A DNA stretch of 64,000 bases from CALRWV02 sp943371965 (GTDB lineage Bacteria > Bacteroidota > JABWAT01): positions 434,001-498,000 of the forward strand of contig CALRWV020000001.1 in assembly GCA_943371965.1 (NCBI GenBank), written 5' to 3'. Every line of letters starts with the position of its first letter. Position 1 is the first letter of the stretch. Below the pieces are notes generated by a model that saw nothing but the letters and a program-made list of their open reading frames with translations, did no database searches and was not told the DNA's origin. The position numbers were made by a program, and so were the translations under genes. This document shows, one piece after another, positions 16,093 through 24,095 of this stretch.

Positions 16093-16123
16093 TAAATATA
16101 CTGCATATATAAACAGTTGTCAA
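16093..16123 (-). promoter_or_regulatory. lexA promoter with LexA box in the spacer
   Basis: On the minus strand: TTGACA (16123-16118), 17 bases, TATATT (16100-16095), read equally well as the Bacteroidota form TTG-N20-TATATTTA. The spacer holds CTG-N10-CAG at 16101-16116 within TACTGCATATATAAACAGTT (16099-16118, + strand), close to the classical E. coli-type LexA operator. Binding there would block RNA polymerase directly. Promoter and operator are read from the sequence; LexA binding is inferred from position and symmetry. Confidence 0.85.
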
Positions 16124-16180
16124 CGAGTTTGTAATTATTTTTGAAGGTTAGAATGGGTTGTAGACCAGAATTGAATAAAA

Positions 16181-16212
16181 AAAGGCGGCAGATAAAATCA
16201 AATCCCGCCTTT
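16181..16212. terminator. Orphan bidirectional terminator
   Basis: AAAGGCGG at 16181-16188 pairs with CCGCCTTT at 16205-16212, with A-runs before and T-runs after on both strands. It is not directly downstream of any intact gene: lexA points away and the next + gene starts at 16489. It may have served a lost minus-strand gene whose tail lies at 16228-16263. Confidence 0.6.
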
Positions 16213-16227
16213 ATTTTTTTTGTGGTC

Positions 16228-16263
16228 TTATCGTGCAACCACGAATTTCAGTGTTTTGAAAAA
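16228..16263 (-). pseudogene. Possible relic of a T9SS-sorted gene tail
   Basis: The minus strand reads F-F-K-T-L-K-F-V-V-A-R then a stop, followed by a terminator-like hairpin. That is the form of the last residues of T9SS sorting domains (compare K-T-L-K-M-T-M-M-K at the end of the gene at 49721). A stop codon lies just upstream, so only about 11 residues remain. Such a short match could be chance; another frame here is open for about 35 residues (ending R-P-Q-K-K) and cannot be excluded. Confidence 0.25.
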
Positions 16264-16488
16264 CTATTTGTGCCGAAAATGCAGAAATAGGATAATCAAC
16301 CTGAAAAATGGGATTAATGATCACTTTTTTGTTTTACACAGAAATCATAGGGTTGCATTTGTACTTTAAGAAATATTACTGAAAGTGAACAGTACAAATC
16401 AGAAATATCAATACGGATTTGTTTTAGTATCGGAAAGAACCAGTTTTGCCCTTATTTTTGCATCAGTTTAATTAGCCTGAAAAGAATT

Positions 16489-17388
16489 ATGATCCGAAAA
16501 TATTTAGTTTTGTCCTTCGTACTTTTCTCCGGTATTTGTTTGACTTCTTCAGCGCAGGAATTTGATCTCAATGTTGATGTGGAGTTTTCTCCTCAGCTCA
16601 GTTCGAATGATCAGGTTTATCTCGATGGATTAAAAAATGTGATTGAATCATACATTGAAAATTACCGCCGGAGTGATGATGCTACTTTTATCAACAACAA
16701 AATAAGGCTTTCGTTTCGCCTGACAGTTGAAACTAGAAGTATAAGCACCTTTACAGGCAGTTTATTCATTCAGGCTACCCGGAAAATTTACAACAATGAT
16801 AAAGAAACTTCATTGTTCCGTTTTCAGGATAAACAAATAAAATTTGATTATAACAAAGGTGAAGTTCTTCAGTTCAATGAAAGGACTTTTGGTTCGCTGT
16901 CTTCAATTTTTGATTATTATATTTATCTGATTCTTGGATATGATGCCGACAGCTATGATCCGATGGCCGGTAATATTTATTTTTTAAGGGCATCAAAAAT
17001 ATCAACTCTTCCTGGAAATTCAGGTTATGACGGATGGTCTGCCTCCGCGACAAATACATTTTCCAGGAAAATAATGGTCGATGAATTTCTCGATCCCAAA
17101 TTCCAGAATATGAGGAACGGATATTTCAAGTATCATTACGATGGACTTGATTTACTGGCCTATGATCAGAACATGGCCTATCAGGGAATGTTTGATGGGT
17201 TGAAACTGATCAATGAAGCAGATCTGAAATATTCCAATTCACAGTTCAAAAGACGTTTTTTTGAGGCCAAATCAAAGGAAATTACAGAATTTTTCAAAAA
17301 CGCTCCTTCATTTATGAGACAGGATGTTTATGCTTTGTTGAAAAGAGTTGATCCCTCAAATTTGAAAGAATATGATGATTTAAAATGA
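16489..17388 (+). CDS. DUF4835 family protein (PorD-like, T9SS-associated)
   Basis: A 299-residue exported protein (signal peptide ending about S-S-A-Q, residue 22) typical of the Bacteroidota DUF4835 family: E-F-D-L-N-V-D-V-E-F near the start, a central I-F-D-Y-Y-I-Y-L-I-L-G-Y-D-A-D-S-Y-D segment, G-Y-F-K-Y-H-Y-D-G-L-D-L-L, and a C-terminal F-F-E-A-K-S-K-E-I. Some annotations name this family PorD, a type IX secretion/gliding component; I am fairly but not fully sure of that link. The presence of T9SS cargo proteins elsewhere in the window agrees with it. It stands alone between lexA and the ABC transporter pair. Confidence 0.8.
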   Translation: MIRKYLVLSFVLFSGICLTSSAQEFDLNVDVEFSPQLSSNDQVYLDGLKNVIESYIENYRRSDDATFINNKIRLSFRLTVETRSISTFTGSLFIQATRKIYNNDKETSLFRFQDKQIKFDYNKGEVLQFNERTFGSLSSIFDYYIYLILGYDADSYDPMAGNIYFLRASKISTLPGNSGYDGWSASATNTFSRKIMVDEFLDPKFQNMRNGYFKYHYDGLDLLAYDQNMAYQGMFDGLKLINEADLKYSNSQFKRRFFEAKSKEITEFFKNAPSFMRQDVYALLKRVDPSNLKEYDDLK

Positions 17389-17571
17389 GAAGTCAGAAAA
17401 ATAGTGATCAATTATTTCATTTACATTGAGATTATAAATTTTCATTTTTAAATAAGTTTTTGTCGTGAAATTTAAATAAATTTTCACAATTGATACCTGG
17501 AAATTATAATTGCAACTAACTTCCCGGTAAAACCGTATTCAGCACACACATTATAAAAATTATTGGAGCTT

Positions 17572-18489
17572 ATGTCTAACATCGCAATTCAGGCTAATGG
17601 TCTTTCAAAGCAATTTGGAAGTATCAGGGCAGTTGATAACATTTCATTTCAGGTTAACCGTGGTGATGTATTCGGTTTTCTTGGACCCAACGGTGCTGGT
17701 AAGACAACTACTATCGGAATGTTGTTAGGCCTGGTCACACCAACCTCCGGAAACGGAACCATTTTTGGAAACTCAATTTTGAGTGATCAGCCTCTTATCA
17801 AACCGAAAATCGGTGCCATCATAGAAAATCCCAGTTTTTATCCTTATTTGAGCGGTTCTGATAATCTTAAGGCAATGTATTTTGCTTCCGGCCTGAAACC
17901 TGATTTAACTGTAATCAAGGAAAAGCTTGAACTGGTCGGCCTTGGTGACAGGGCAAAATCCAAATTCAAAACATATTCGCTTGGAATGAAACAGCGGTTG
18001 GGATTGGCGTCAATTCTATTGACCGACCCTGATCTTATTTTTCTTGATGAACCTACAAATGGACTTGATCCTGCCGGGCAAAAAGAAATCCGCGAATTGA
18101 TTATCAGTCTTGCAAAAAATCAGAACAAAACCATATTTATTTCAAGCCATCAGCTGATGGAAATTGAAAAAATCTGTAACCGTGTCGCAATTGTTAAAAA
18201 GGGAAAAATAATTGAGACAGGTAATACCCAGGAGCTTTTGAGTTCTGGTCAGGGAGTTTATTTGCAGGTTGAAAATGCAGAGCTGTGCAGAAATATTCTG
18301 AGTACAAAATCAGTAAGAACTGATTTGACAAGTGAAAGAAATTTCAATCTTTTCATACATGTTGAGTTTTCTGAAATTCCAGAAATACTGAAAACACTTA
18401 TCGAATCGAACTGTCAGGTTTTTGCCGTTGAACCCCACAAACGGTCACTTGAAGATTTATTTTTGGAACTTACCGAGGTAAAAGGATAA
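17572..18489 (+). CDS. ABC transporter ATP-binding protein (ABC-2 exporter type)
   Basis: A 305-residue nucleotide-binding subunit. Walker A G-P-N-G-A-G-K-T-T-T, signature Y-S-L-G-M-K-Q-R-L, Walker B L-I-F-L-D-E-P-T-N-G-L-D-P and H-loop S-S-H-Q are all intact, followed by a C-terminal extension of about 90 residues as in CcmA/bacitracin-type exporters. The ATG at 17572 is chosen because GGAG lies 4-7 bases upstream; the in-frame TTG at 17563 would overlap that site. The permease gene begins 4 bases after the stop, so the two form one exporter. The substrate is unknown. Confidence 0.92.
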   Translation: MSNIAIQANGLSKQFGSIRAVDNISFQVNRGDVFGFLGPNGAGKTTTIGMLLGLVTPTSGNGTIFGNSILSDQPLIKPKIGAIIENPSFYPYLSGSDNLKAMYFASGLKPDLTVIKEKLELVGLGDRAKSKFKTYSLGMKQRLGLASILLTDPDLIFLDEPTNGLDPAGQKEIRELIISLAKNQNKTIFISSHQLMEIEKICNRVAIVKKGKIIETGNTQELLSSGQGVYLQVENAELCRNILSTKSVRTDLTSERNFNLFIHVEFSEIPEILKTLIESNCQVFAVEPHKRSLEDLFLELTEVKG

Positions 18490-18492
18490 CCC

Positions 18493-19329
18493 ATGCTCAA
18501 TATTTATTTAGGCGAATTATTCAAATTTTTCAAACGTCCTTTTTTCTGGTTTTTCAGCGCATTTGTTGTTGTGATCTTCTTTATCTTTTTTGCTGTCATG
18601 CTGAAAGCACAACAGACACAAAACGGGGTTACCACATTCGGACTGATAAAAAATCTAACGTTTCCGCTTGTTTATTTTTCCGGGGTGAAATTTGCATCCT
18701 CACTGTTTTCTTTCTGTTCCTTGATTATGATGTCAAGCATTGCAGGAAATGAATATGGATGGAATACCTATAAAACAATAGCAACACGTGGAACCGGTAA
18801 ACTGGATTTTATAAACACGAAATTTCTTGCCGTTCTGACATATACCATATTATTCACCATTAGCGGTATTTTGATTTTGGCTGGAATGGCTTCAATTAAT
18901 CAGGCCGAAATTTTAACACACGTACAAAATAATGAAGACATCAATGACTGGTTTGTATTTCTGATGTTTGGAATTATGCTGTTAGGTTTACTTCCTTATA
19001 CGACTTTTGGTTTGATGTTGACTACATTAACCAAAAGTTCAGGAGTTGGAATCGCGATCGGATTGGTCTATTTCATTATCGGTGAAAACATCATTCAGGC
19101 TTTCTGTTTTCTTCTTTCCGGAAGCGTTGGAGAATGGCTGAAAGAAATACCCAAATACCTTCCAGGAAACCAAATGGATTCCCTCATGAACATTGACAGT
19201 TTATCACTTTTAGGCGGTTGGGAATTTTTGAAAGATATTTCAAAACCAATGCTGATTTCTTTGGGATATGCTGTTGGTTTTTATGCAGTCAGTGTTGCAG
19301 TCATGAAGAAACGGGATATTTTGGGGTAA
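18493..19329 (+). CDS. ABC-2 type permease
   Basis: A 278-residue membrane protein with about six helices, the typical partner of the ATPase encoded just upstream. It has the N-terminal Y-L-G-E-L-F-K-F-F-K-R-P-F-F-W-F-F pattern of ABC-2 permeases, the conserved E-Y-G-W-N-T-Y-K-T-I-A-T-R-G (coupling helix region) near residue 90, and a late L-P-Y-T-T-F-G-L-M-L-T-T-L-T-K-S-S-G-V-G-I segment. A bacitracin/lantibiotic-type or small-molecule export role is possible, but nothing here fixes the substrate. Its TAA stop is the first part of a 7-bp tandem repeat array. Confidence 0.88.
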   Translation: MLNIYLGELFKFFKRPFFWFFSAFVVVIFFIFFAVMLKAQQTQNGVTTFGLIKNLTFPLVYFSGVKFASSLFSFCSLIMMSSIAGNEYGWNTYKTIATRGTGKLDFINTKFLAVLTYTILFTISGILILAGMASINQAEILTHVQNNEDINDWFVFLMFGIMLLGLLPYTTFGLMLTTLTKSSGVGIAIGLVYFIIGENIIQAFCFLLSGSVGEWLKEIPKYLPGNQMDSLMNIDSLSLLGGWEFLKDISKPMLISLGYAVGFYAVSVAVMKKRDILG

Positions 19330-19411
19330 TTACGAATTACGAATTACGAATTACGAATTACGAATTACGAATTACGAATTACGAATTACGAATTACGAAT
19401 TACGAATTACG
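19328..19411. repeat. Tandem repeat, 12 copies of the 7-mer AATTACG
   Basis: Twelve exact units of AATTACG run from 19328 to 19411, then break. The array starts inside the stop codon of the permease gene. Relatives of the motif (AATTACGAATT, AAGAATTAAT) occur at 38918-38945. Such arrays vary easily by slippage. Confidence 0.95.
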
Positions 19412-19465
19412 AATTTTTAAAAATTTCAACTTTAAATTTACACAAAGGATCTGCATTTCTCAATT

Positions 19466-19501
19466 AACCTCTGACAGGGTCTTTAGACCGCTGTCAGGGT
19501 T
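19466..19501. repeat. 36-bp hairpin repeat, copy 1
   Basis: A hairpin with arms around CTGACAG/CTGTCAG, GGTC/GACC and AACC/GGTT, two single-base bulges and a TTTA loop. A nearly identical 36-base copy (differing in the loop and one further base) is at 42196-42231. Both lie between convergent genes and may also act as terminators. Confidence 0.85.
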
Positions 19502-19548
19502 GCACTTAATTTCCGAACATTTTATACATTACACTTCACGCATTACTA

Positions 19549-20922
19549 TTAATGTCCTGATGAAATGGTAAACTCTCCGTATTCTTTCAATTTACCCAAC
19601 ATCAGATCTTGGATTTCATCCATCCGTTTTTGAGTCTTTGCTTCGAATCTGACAACAATGACAGGTTGTGTGTTTGAAGCCCTGATCAGTCCCCAGCCGT
19701 CACCAAACAGAACCCGAACACCATCGATATCGATTACTTCATGATTGGCTTTAAAGTAAACTATGGCTTTCTGAACCATTTCAAATTTCACATCATCATT
19801 CACAACATCCAAACGGGTTTCCGGTGTTGAAAAATAAGTTGGAATTGATTCGTGAATTTCTGATAATTTTTTGTCGGTGTTTGAAATAATCTGAATCAGT
19901 CTTGCACCATCAAAAATGGCATCGTCATAGCCGAAATAATTTTCGCCCATGAAAATGTGACCGCTCATTTCTCCTGCAACCAATCCGTTGATTTCTTTCA
20001 TTTTGCTTTTGATCAGTGAGTGTCCGGTTTTCCACATGATCGGTTTTCCGCCGTGGGCTTCAATATCTTCAATCAATCCCTGAGAACATTTCACATCAAA
20101 AACGATTTCTGCACCGGGATTTCTGCTCAAAACATCACGTGCAAGAATTGCCAATAATTTATCACCACGGATAATATTTCCTTTGTCATCAACGGCACCG
20201 ATTCTGTCTGAATCTCCATCGAATCCGATACCGACATCTGCACCGGTTTCTTTCACTTTCGCAATCAAATACCGCAAGTTATAATCTACTGTTGGGTCTG
20301 GGTGGTGATTCGGGAAACGTCCATCAGGTTCTGAGAAAAGTTCAATAACTTCACAACCGATTCTGTTGTAAAATTCAGGGGCGATCAATCCGCCTGTAGC
20401 ATTTCCGGAATCAATGACAACTTTAATTTTTTTACCGAGTTTGATTCTTGAAACAACGTCATCCATATAAACGGCACGTGTATCTTTCAATTCAACTTTT
20501 CCGGCAGCGGTTGCAAACTTTCCAGATTCAATAATCCGGTAAATTGCCTGAATTTCATCGCCGTAAATAGTTGTTTTGCCAAGAGAAATTTTAAAACCAT
20601 TGTAATCGGATGGATTATGGCTTCCGGTAATCATTACACCACCCTGAATGGGAAGTGTGAAAGTTGAATAATAGGACATTGGTGTTGTGACTTCACCCAA
20701 ATCGATAACATGCAACCCGGCAGCAACAAATTCACCCGCCATGATATCACGGAAACGTTTTCCGCTCAAACGTACATCACGGCCCAAACTGACGGATGTG
20801 CATCCTTTTTGAACGAAATAAGTGGCAAACCCTTTAGCCAGTTGAGTTACAGCTGCATCGGTTAAATCTTTATCAACAATACCACGGATATCGTATTCCC
20901 GAAAAATTCCTTTATTGATCAT
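19549..20922 (-). CDS. Phosphomannomutase/phosphoglucomutase
   Basis: A 457-residue alpha-D-phosphohexomutase that interconverts hexose 6-phosphate and 1-phosphate for cell-surface polysaccharide synthesis. Features: N-terminal F-R-E-Y-D-I-R-G, phosphoserine loop T-G-S-H-N-P (Ser 101), metal-binding D-G-D-S-D-R near residue 240, sugar-binding G-E-M-S-G-H near residue 325, and C-terminal phosphate-binding R-A-S-N-T-Q-P. Length and motifs match AlgC/ManB-type enzymes; mannose versus glucose preference cannot be read. A TATCTTTG box lies upstream on the minus strand. It converges with the ABC permease gene across a 219-base gap filled with repeats. Confidence 0.92.
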   Translation of the reverse strand: MINKGIFREYDIRGIVDKDLTDAAVTQLAKGFATYFVQKGCTSVSLGRDVRLSGKRFRDIMAGEFVAAGLHVIDLGEVTTPMSYYSTFTLPIQGGVMITGSHNPSDYNGFKISLGKTTIYGDEIQAIYRIIESGKFATAAGKVELKDTRAVYMDDVVSRIKLGKKIKVVIDSGNATGGLIAPEFYNRIGCEVIELFSEPDGRFPNHHPDPTVDYNLRYLIAKVKETGADVGIGFDGDSDRIGAVDDKGNIIRGDKLLAILARDVLSRNPGAEIVFDVKCSQGLIEDIEAHGGKPIMWKTGHSLIKSKMKEINGLVAGEMSGHIFMGENYFGYDDAIFDGARLIQIISNTDKKLSEIHESIPTYFSTPETRLDVVNDDVKFEMVQKAIVYFKANHEVIDIDGVRVLFGDGWGLIRASNTQPVIVVRFEAKTQKRMDEIQDLMLGKLKEYGEFTISSGH

Positions 20923-20952
20923 GGTTTTAAATCCTCTTTAATTATAATGGTG

Positions 20953-20960
20953 CAAAGATA
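20953..20960 (-). promoter_or_regulatory. Bacteroidota-type -7 element for the phosphohexomutase gene
   Basis: CAAAGATA on the + strand is TATCTTTG on the minus strand, matching TAnnTTTG about 30 bases upstream of the ATG. No clear TTG element at the usual distance was found. Confidence 0.5.
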
Positions 20961-21080
20961 AGTTATTGTCGTGATTTGTAAAAACGGATTGGAGGTTGAA
21001 TGATTAATGAGTAATTAGTGATGATTAATCTTAAAATGCCTGAATTCAAGTAGTTTGTGCATTCGGCAAATAGATGTTCG

Positions 21081-21112
21081 TTGTTTAATTTAATCGGATT
21101 GCTTTATTTTTG
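21081..21112 (+). promoter_or_regulatory. Promoter for the GNAT gene
   Basis: TTG (21081-21083), 21 bases, TATTTTTG (21105-21112) fits the Bacteroidota TTG-N-TAnnTTTG pattern, about 45 bases before the ATG at 21157. Confidence 0.5.
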
Positions 21113-21156
21113 GAAAAGGTTATTGGCAAAAGAAAATAAATCTGAATCAAATTGAA

Positions 21157-21678
21157 ATGGAATATACTTTGCAGATTCTTCAAACACATCGCCTAACAAT
21201 ACGCCATTTGTTAGCTGACGATTCCAAATTTATTCTAGAACTTCTCAACGATCCTGCTTTCATCAAAAATATAGGTGACCGTGGCGTCAGAAATCTCGAA
21301 GATGCAAAAAAGTATATTCTAAATGGACCAACTGTAATGATTGAAAAGTATGGATTCGGTTTGTTTTGTGTTGAACTTTCAGAAACAGGAACACCAATTG
21401 GAATGTGCGGGTTGCTTCAGCGTGATTATTTAACCGATCCTGATGTCGGTTTTGCTTTTTTGCCGAAATATACTTCATTGGGATATGCGTTTGAATCTGC
21501 AACAGCTGTTATGGAATGGGGAAGAAAAAATCATCACATGAAACGGATTGCAGGAATCGTAAATCCTGATAATGGCGGATCAATAAAATTGCTTGAAAAG
21601 CTGGGAATGAAATTCGAACGGATGATTCTTGTTCCCGGTGATAAAGAACTGATTCAATTTTTTGCTGTGGAGTTTTAA
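21157..21678 (+). CDS. GNAT family N-acetyltransferase (RimJ/RimL-like)
   Basis: A 173-residue acetyltransferase of the Acetyltransf_3/RimJ-RimL class. It opens with L-Q-T-H-R-L-T-I-R-H, has D-V-G-F-A-F-L-P-K-Y-T-S-L-G-Y-A-F-E-S-A in the acetyl-CoA-binding region, and ends with R-I-A-G-I-V-N-P-D-N-G-G-S-I-K-L-L-E-K-L-G-M-K-F. The acceptor (protein N-terminus or small amine) is unknown. It stands alone with its own promoter; downstream is the first copy of the repeat that encloses the DUF559 gene. Confidence 0.88.
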   Translation: MEYTLQILQTHRLTIRHLLADDSKFILELLNDPAFIKNIGDRGVRNLEDAKKYILNGPTVMIEKYGFGLFCVELSETGTPIGMCGLLQRDYLTDPDVGFAFLPKYTSLGYAFESATAVMEWGRKNHHMKRIAGIVNPDNGGSIKLLEKLGMKFERMILVPGDKELIQFFAVEF

Positions 21679-21684
21679 TTTTTT

Positions 21685-21831
21685 ATTCTCCCTTTGAAAG
21701 GAGTATCCGTCAGCCGATGGACGAGAGATGTTGTAACTTTTGAATCAACCGGCATCCCCCGGAAAGATAAAATAAAATCCTACTGATTATTTGATCTTTC
21801 ATCCCCCTTCGAAGGGGGAATCAGGAAAAAA
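21685..21831. repeat. Palindrome-ended repeat unit, copy A (upstream of DUF559 gene)
   Basis: A ~147-base unit with hairpins at both ends: CTCCCTTTGAAAGGAG on the left and the perfect palindrome CCCCCTTCGAAGGGGG on the right, plus TCCGTC-AGCC-GATGGA inside. The outer ends (ATTCTCCC / GGGGGAATC) are inverted relative to each other. It is about 85-90% identical by eye to copy B at 22222-22367. It ends 8 bases before the DUF559 start codon. Confidence 0.85.
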
Positions 21832-21839
21832 TCATTGTT

Positions 21840-22214
21840 ATGAAAAATAGAATAGTTCCATACAATCCAAAACTTAAAGAAATTGCAAGAAAGCTTAGAA
21901 AACAGGGTATATTATCTGAGGTTATTTTATGGAAATCAATTAAGGGAAAATCGTTAGGGGTAGAATTTCATAGACAAGTTCCTTTGGATGAATTTATTGT
22001 TGATTTTTATTGTCATGAAATTGGGTTGGCCATTGAAATCGATGGAAAATCCCATCAATCTGAAATGGCATTTGAAAAAGACATGATCAGACAAGCTAAA
22101 TTGGAAGAGTTTGGAATTACCTTTATCCATTTTCAGGATGTCGATGTTATGAAGAACCTACAAGGTGTTGTTTATTTGCTGAATGAAAAAATTGGGGAAC
22201 TAAAAAGTAAATGA
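21840..22214 (+). CDS. DUF559 family protein (Vsr/PD-(D/E)xK-like nuclease)
   Basis: A 124-residue DUF559 protein: Y-N-P-K-L-K-E-I-A-R-K-L-R-K at the start, then L-S-E-V-I-L-W (Glu 27), the F-H-R-Q-V-P-L-D-E-F-I-V-D-F-Y-C core (Asp 55) and A-I-E-I-D-G-K-S-H (Glu 66, Asp 68, His 72), followed by F-G-I-T-F-I-H-F-Q. These residues fit the restriction-endonuclease-like fold used by Vsr mismatch nucleases. The family's cellular function is not established. The protein is full length with all acidic residues kept. It is enclosed by two ~147-bp direct repeats with palindromic ends, which suggests a mobile or repeat-linked gene rather than a housekeeping one. Confidence 0.88.
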   Translation: MKNRIVPYNPKLKEIARKLRKQGILSEVILWKSIKGKSLGVEFHRQVPLDEFIVDFYCHEIGLAIEIDGKSHQSEMAFEKDMIRQAKLEEFGITFIHFQDVDVMKNLQGVVYLLNEKIGELKSK

Positions 22215-22221
22215 ATTTAAA

Positions 22222-22367
22222 ATTCTCCCTTTGAAGGGAGTGTCCGTCAGCCGACGGACGAGGGATGTTTAATTTATGGATCAACCATCATCCCCCGGAA
22301 AGATCAAATAAAATCCTGCGGATTATTTGACATTACATCCCCCTTCGAAGTGGGAATCAGAAAAAAA
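22222..22367. repeat. Palindrome-ended repeat unit, copy B (downstream of DUF559 gene)
   Basis: Second copy of the unit at 21685-21831, in the same orientation. Here the left hairpin CTCCCTTTGAAGGGAG and the inner TCCGTC-AGCC-GACGGA are perfect, while the right one has one mismatch (CCCCCTTCGAAGTGGG). It starts 7 bases after the DUF559 stop and ends 24 bases before the M1 peptidase start. Confidence 0.85.
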
Positions 22368-22391
22368 TATTATCAAAAAAAAGGAAAAACC

Positions 22392-24047
22392 ATGATTAAA
22401 AAAATAATGATGCCTGTTTTTATTCTGCTATTCAGTCTAACAGGTTTCTCCCAGTTATCGTTTGACAAAACAGCAGCATTCACCAAAGATGATACACTTC
22501 GGGGTTCAATCACTCCACAGCGTTCCTGGTGGGATTTGACCTATTATGAACTCCGGGAACGGGCTTATCCCGACAGCCAGTTTGTTTCCGGAAGCACAAC
22601 AATCCGTTACAAAGTTCTGAAAAATTATCAGGTGATGCAGATTGATCTTCAGCCGCCTATGCGTTTCATTTCAGCAACTCAGGATGGAAAAGAATTGAAG
22701 TTTGACCGTGTGGGAACCAATGCGTATTTCATCAATCTTGAAAAACCGCAAACAGCAGGAAATATGGAAACGGTTGTTGTTTCTTTTGACGGTCGGCCGG
22801 TGAATCCGAGAAGACCGCCCTGGGATGGTGGAATTCAGTGGCAGAAAGATAAAAATGGTTTTGATTTTATAGCAACTTCCTGTCAGGGATTGGGTTCAAG
22901 TATCTGGTGGGCATGTAAAGATCACATGTATGATGAACCTGACAGTATGCTGATCAGTATGACTGCACCACGACCATTAACCGTTGTTTCAAACGGACGG
23001 TTGAGAAGCGTTGTCGATAACAAGGACAGAACTCAAACTTTCAATTGGTTTGTCGATAATCCCATCAACAATTATGGTGTAAATATGAACATCGGATTTT
23101 ACGCACATTTTTCAGATACACTCAATGGTGAAAAAGGTGTTCTGGATCTTAATTATTATGTTCTCCGTTACAACCTTGAAAAGGCGAAGGAACAGTTTAA
23201 ACAGGCGAAACTGATGCTCCATGCTTTTGAGCATTGGTTTGGTCCGTATCCATTTTATGAAGATGGATATAAATTGGTGGAAGTTCCGTATCTCGGAATG
23301 GAACACCAGAGTTCAGTCACGTATGGCAACGAGTATATGAACGGATATTTGGGAAATGATCTTTCCGGAACTGGTTGGGGATTGAAGTGGGATTATATTA
23401 TTATTCACGAATCGGGTCATGAGTGGTTTGCAAATAATATTACATACAAAGACATAGCAGATATGTGGATTCATGAAGGATTCACTTATTATTCTGAATG
23501 TTTGTTTACCGAATATTATTACGGCAAAGAAGCCGGAGCTGATTACATTATAGGATCACGCAGGGGAATCAGAAATAAAATTCCGATAATCGGAACTTAC
23601 AATGTGAATAAAGAAGGTTCCGGTGATATGTACAACAAAGGTGGAAATTTGCTTCATACCATTCGCCAAATATTCAATGATGATGAAAAATGGAGACAAA
23701 CATTGCGCGGACTGGGTAAGGATTTTTATCACAGTATAGTAACAACCCAACAGATTGAAAATTATATTTCGGGAAAATCAGGAAGAAATCTTTCGAAAGT
23801 TTTTGATCAGTATTTGAGAGATATCCGGATTCCTGTATTGGAATATAAATTGGAAAAGGGAGCATTGAAATATCACTGGTCAAATTGCATTGAAGGTTTT
23901 GATATGCCGATGAAAATTTCAGACGGAAACGGAAAGTATGATTTTATCTATCCGACATCTGAATGGAAATCGTTGTCAGTTAAAGGGGATAAAGCACCGA
24001 CATTTGACCGAAATTTTTATGTGGAAGTAAAGGAAGTAAAAGAATAG
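22392..24047 (+). CDS. M1 family zinc metallopeptidase
   Basis: A 551-residue secreted aminopeptidase-like protein. Start ATG at 22392 (AAAAGGAAAAACC upstream) gives a clean signal peptide ending about G-F-S-Q; an in-frame GTG at 22350 lies in repeat copy B and would put 14 Lys-rich residues before it. The zinc site is H-E-S-G-H (His 339, His 343) with the third ligand Glu 362 in W-I-H-E-G-F-T, typical of gluzincins. G-M-E-H-Q-S lies upstream, in place of the G-x-M-E-N exopeptidase motif. It probably trims peptides in the periplasm or outside the cell. It ends in a hairpin shared with the convergent DUF547 gene. Confidence 0.92.
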   Translation: MIKKIMMPVFILLFSLTGFSQLSFDKTAAFTKDDTLRGSITPQRSWWDLTYYELRERAYPDSQFVSGSTTIRYKVLKNYQVMQIDLQPPMRFISATQDGKELKFDRVGTNAYFINLEKPQTAGNMETVVVSFDGRPVNPRRPPWDGGIQWQKDKNGFDFIATSCQGLGSSIWWACKDHMYDEPDSMLISMTAPRPLTVVSNGRLRSVVDNKDRTQTFNWFVDNPINNYGVNMNIGFYAHFSDTLNGEKGVLDLNYYVLRYNLEKAKEQFKQAKLMLHAFEHWFGPYPFYEDGYKLVEVPYLGMEHQSSVTYGNEYMNGYLGNDLSGTGWGLKWDYIIIHESGHEWFANNITYKDIADMWIHEGFTYYSECLFTEYYYGKEAGADYIIGSRRGIRNKIPIIGTYNVNKEGSGDMYNKGGNLLHTIRQIFNDDEKWRQTLRGLGKDFYHSIVTTQQIENYISGKSGRNLSKVFDQYLRDIRIPVLEYKLEKGALKYHWSNCIEGFDMPMKISDGNGKYDFIYPTSEWKSLSVKGDKAPTFDRNFYVEVKEVKE

Positions 24048-24064
24048 GTTAATTTTTGAAATTG

Positions 24065-24095
24065 AAAAATGGGAGCATCGAATACTCCCATTTTT
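24065..24095. terminator. Bidirectional terminator
   Basis: AAAAATGGGAG (24065-24075) pairs with CTCCCATTTTT (24085-24095) around a 9-base loop, with T-runs on both strands. It lies between the convergent M1 peptidase and DUF547 genes. Confidence 0.85.

Larger units (their letters stand above)
16124..16488. other. Gap upstream of the DUF4835 gene
   Basis: This gap (423 bases with the lexA leader) holds the lexA promoter, a hairpin at 16181-16212, a possible gene relic at 16228-16263 and a TATTTTTG box (16453-16460) that fits the Bacteroidota -7 element for the gene at 16489. No other gene is supported. Confidence 0.6.

Noticed and set aside
19218..19571. Plus-strand frame of 117 codons over the permease end and the 7-mer repeats
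   Set aside because: It only exists because AATTACG repeats read as T-N-Y-E-L-R-I in every frame; it overlaps the permease in another frame.
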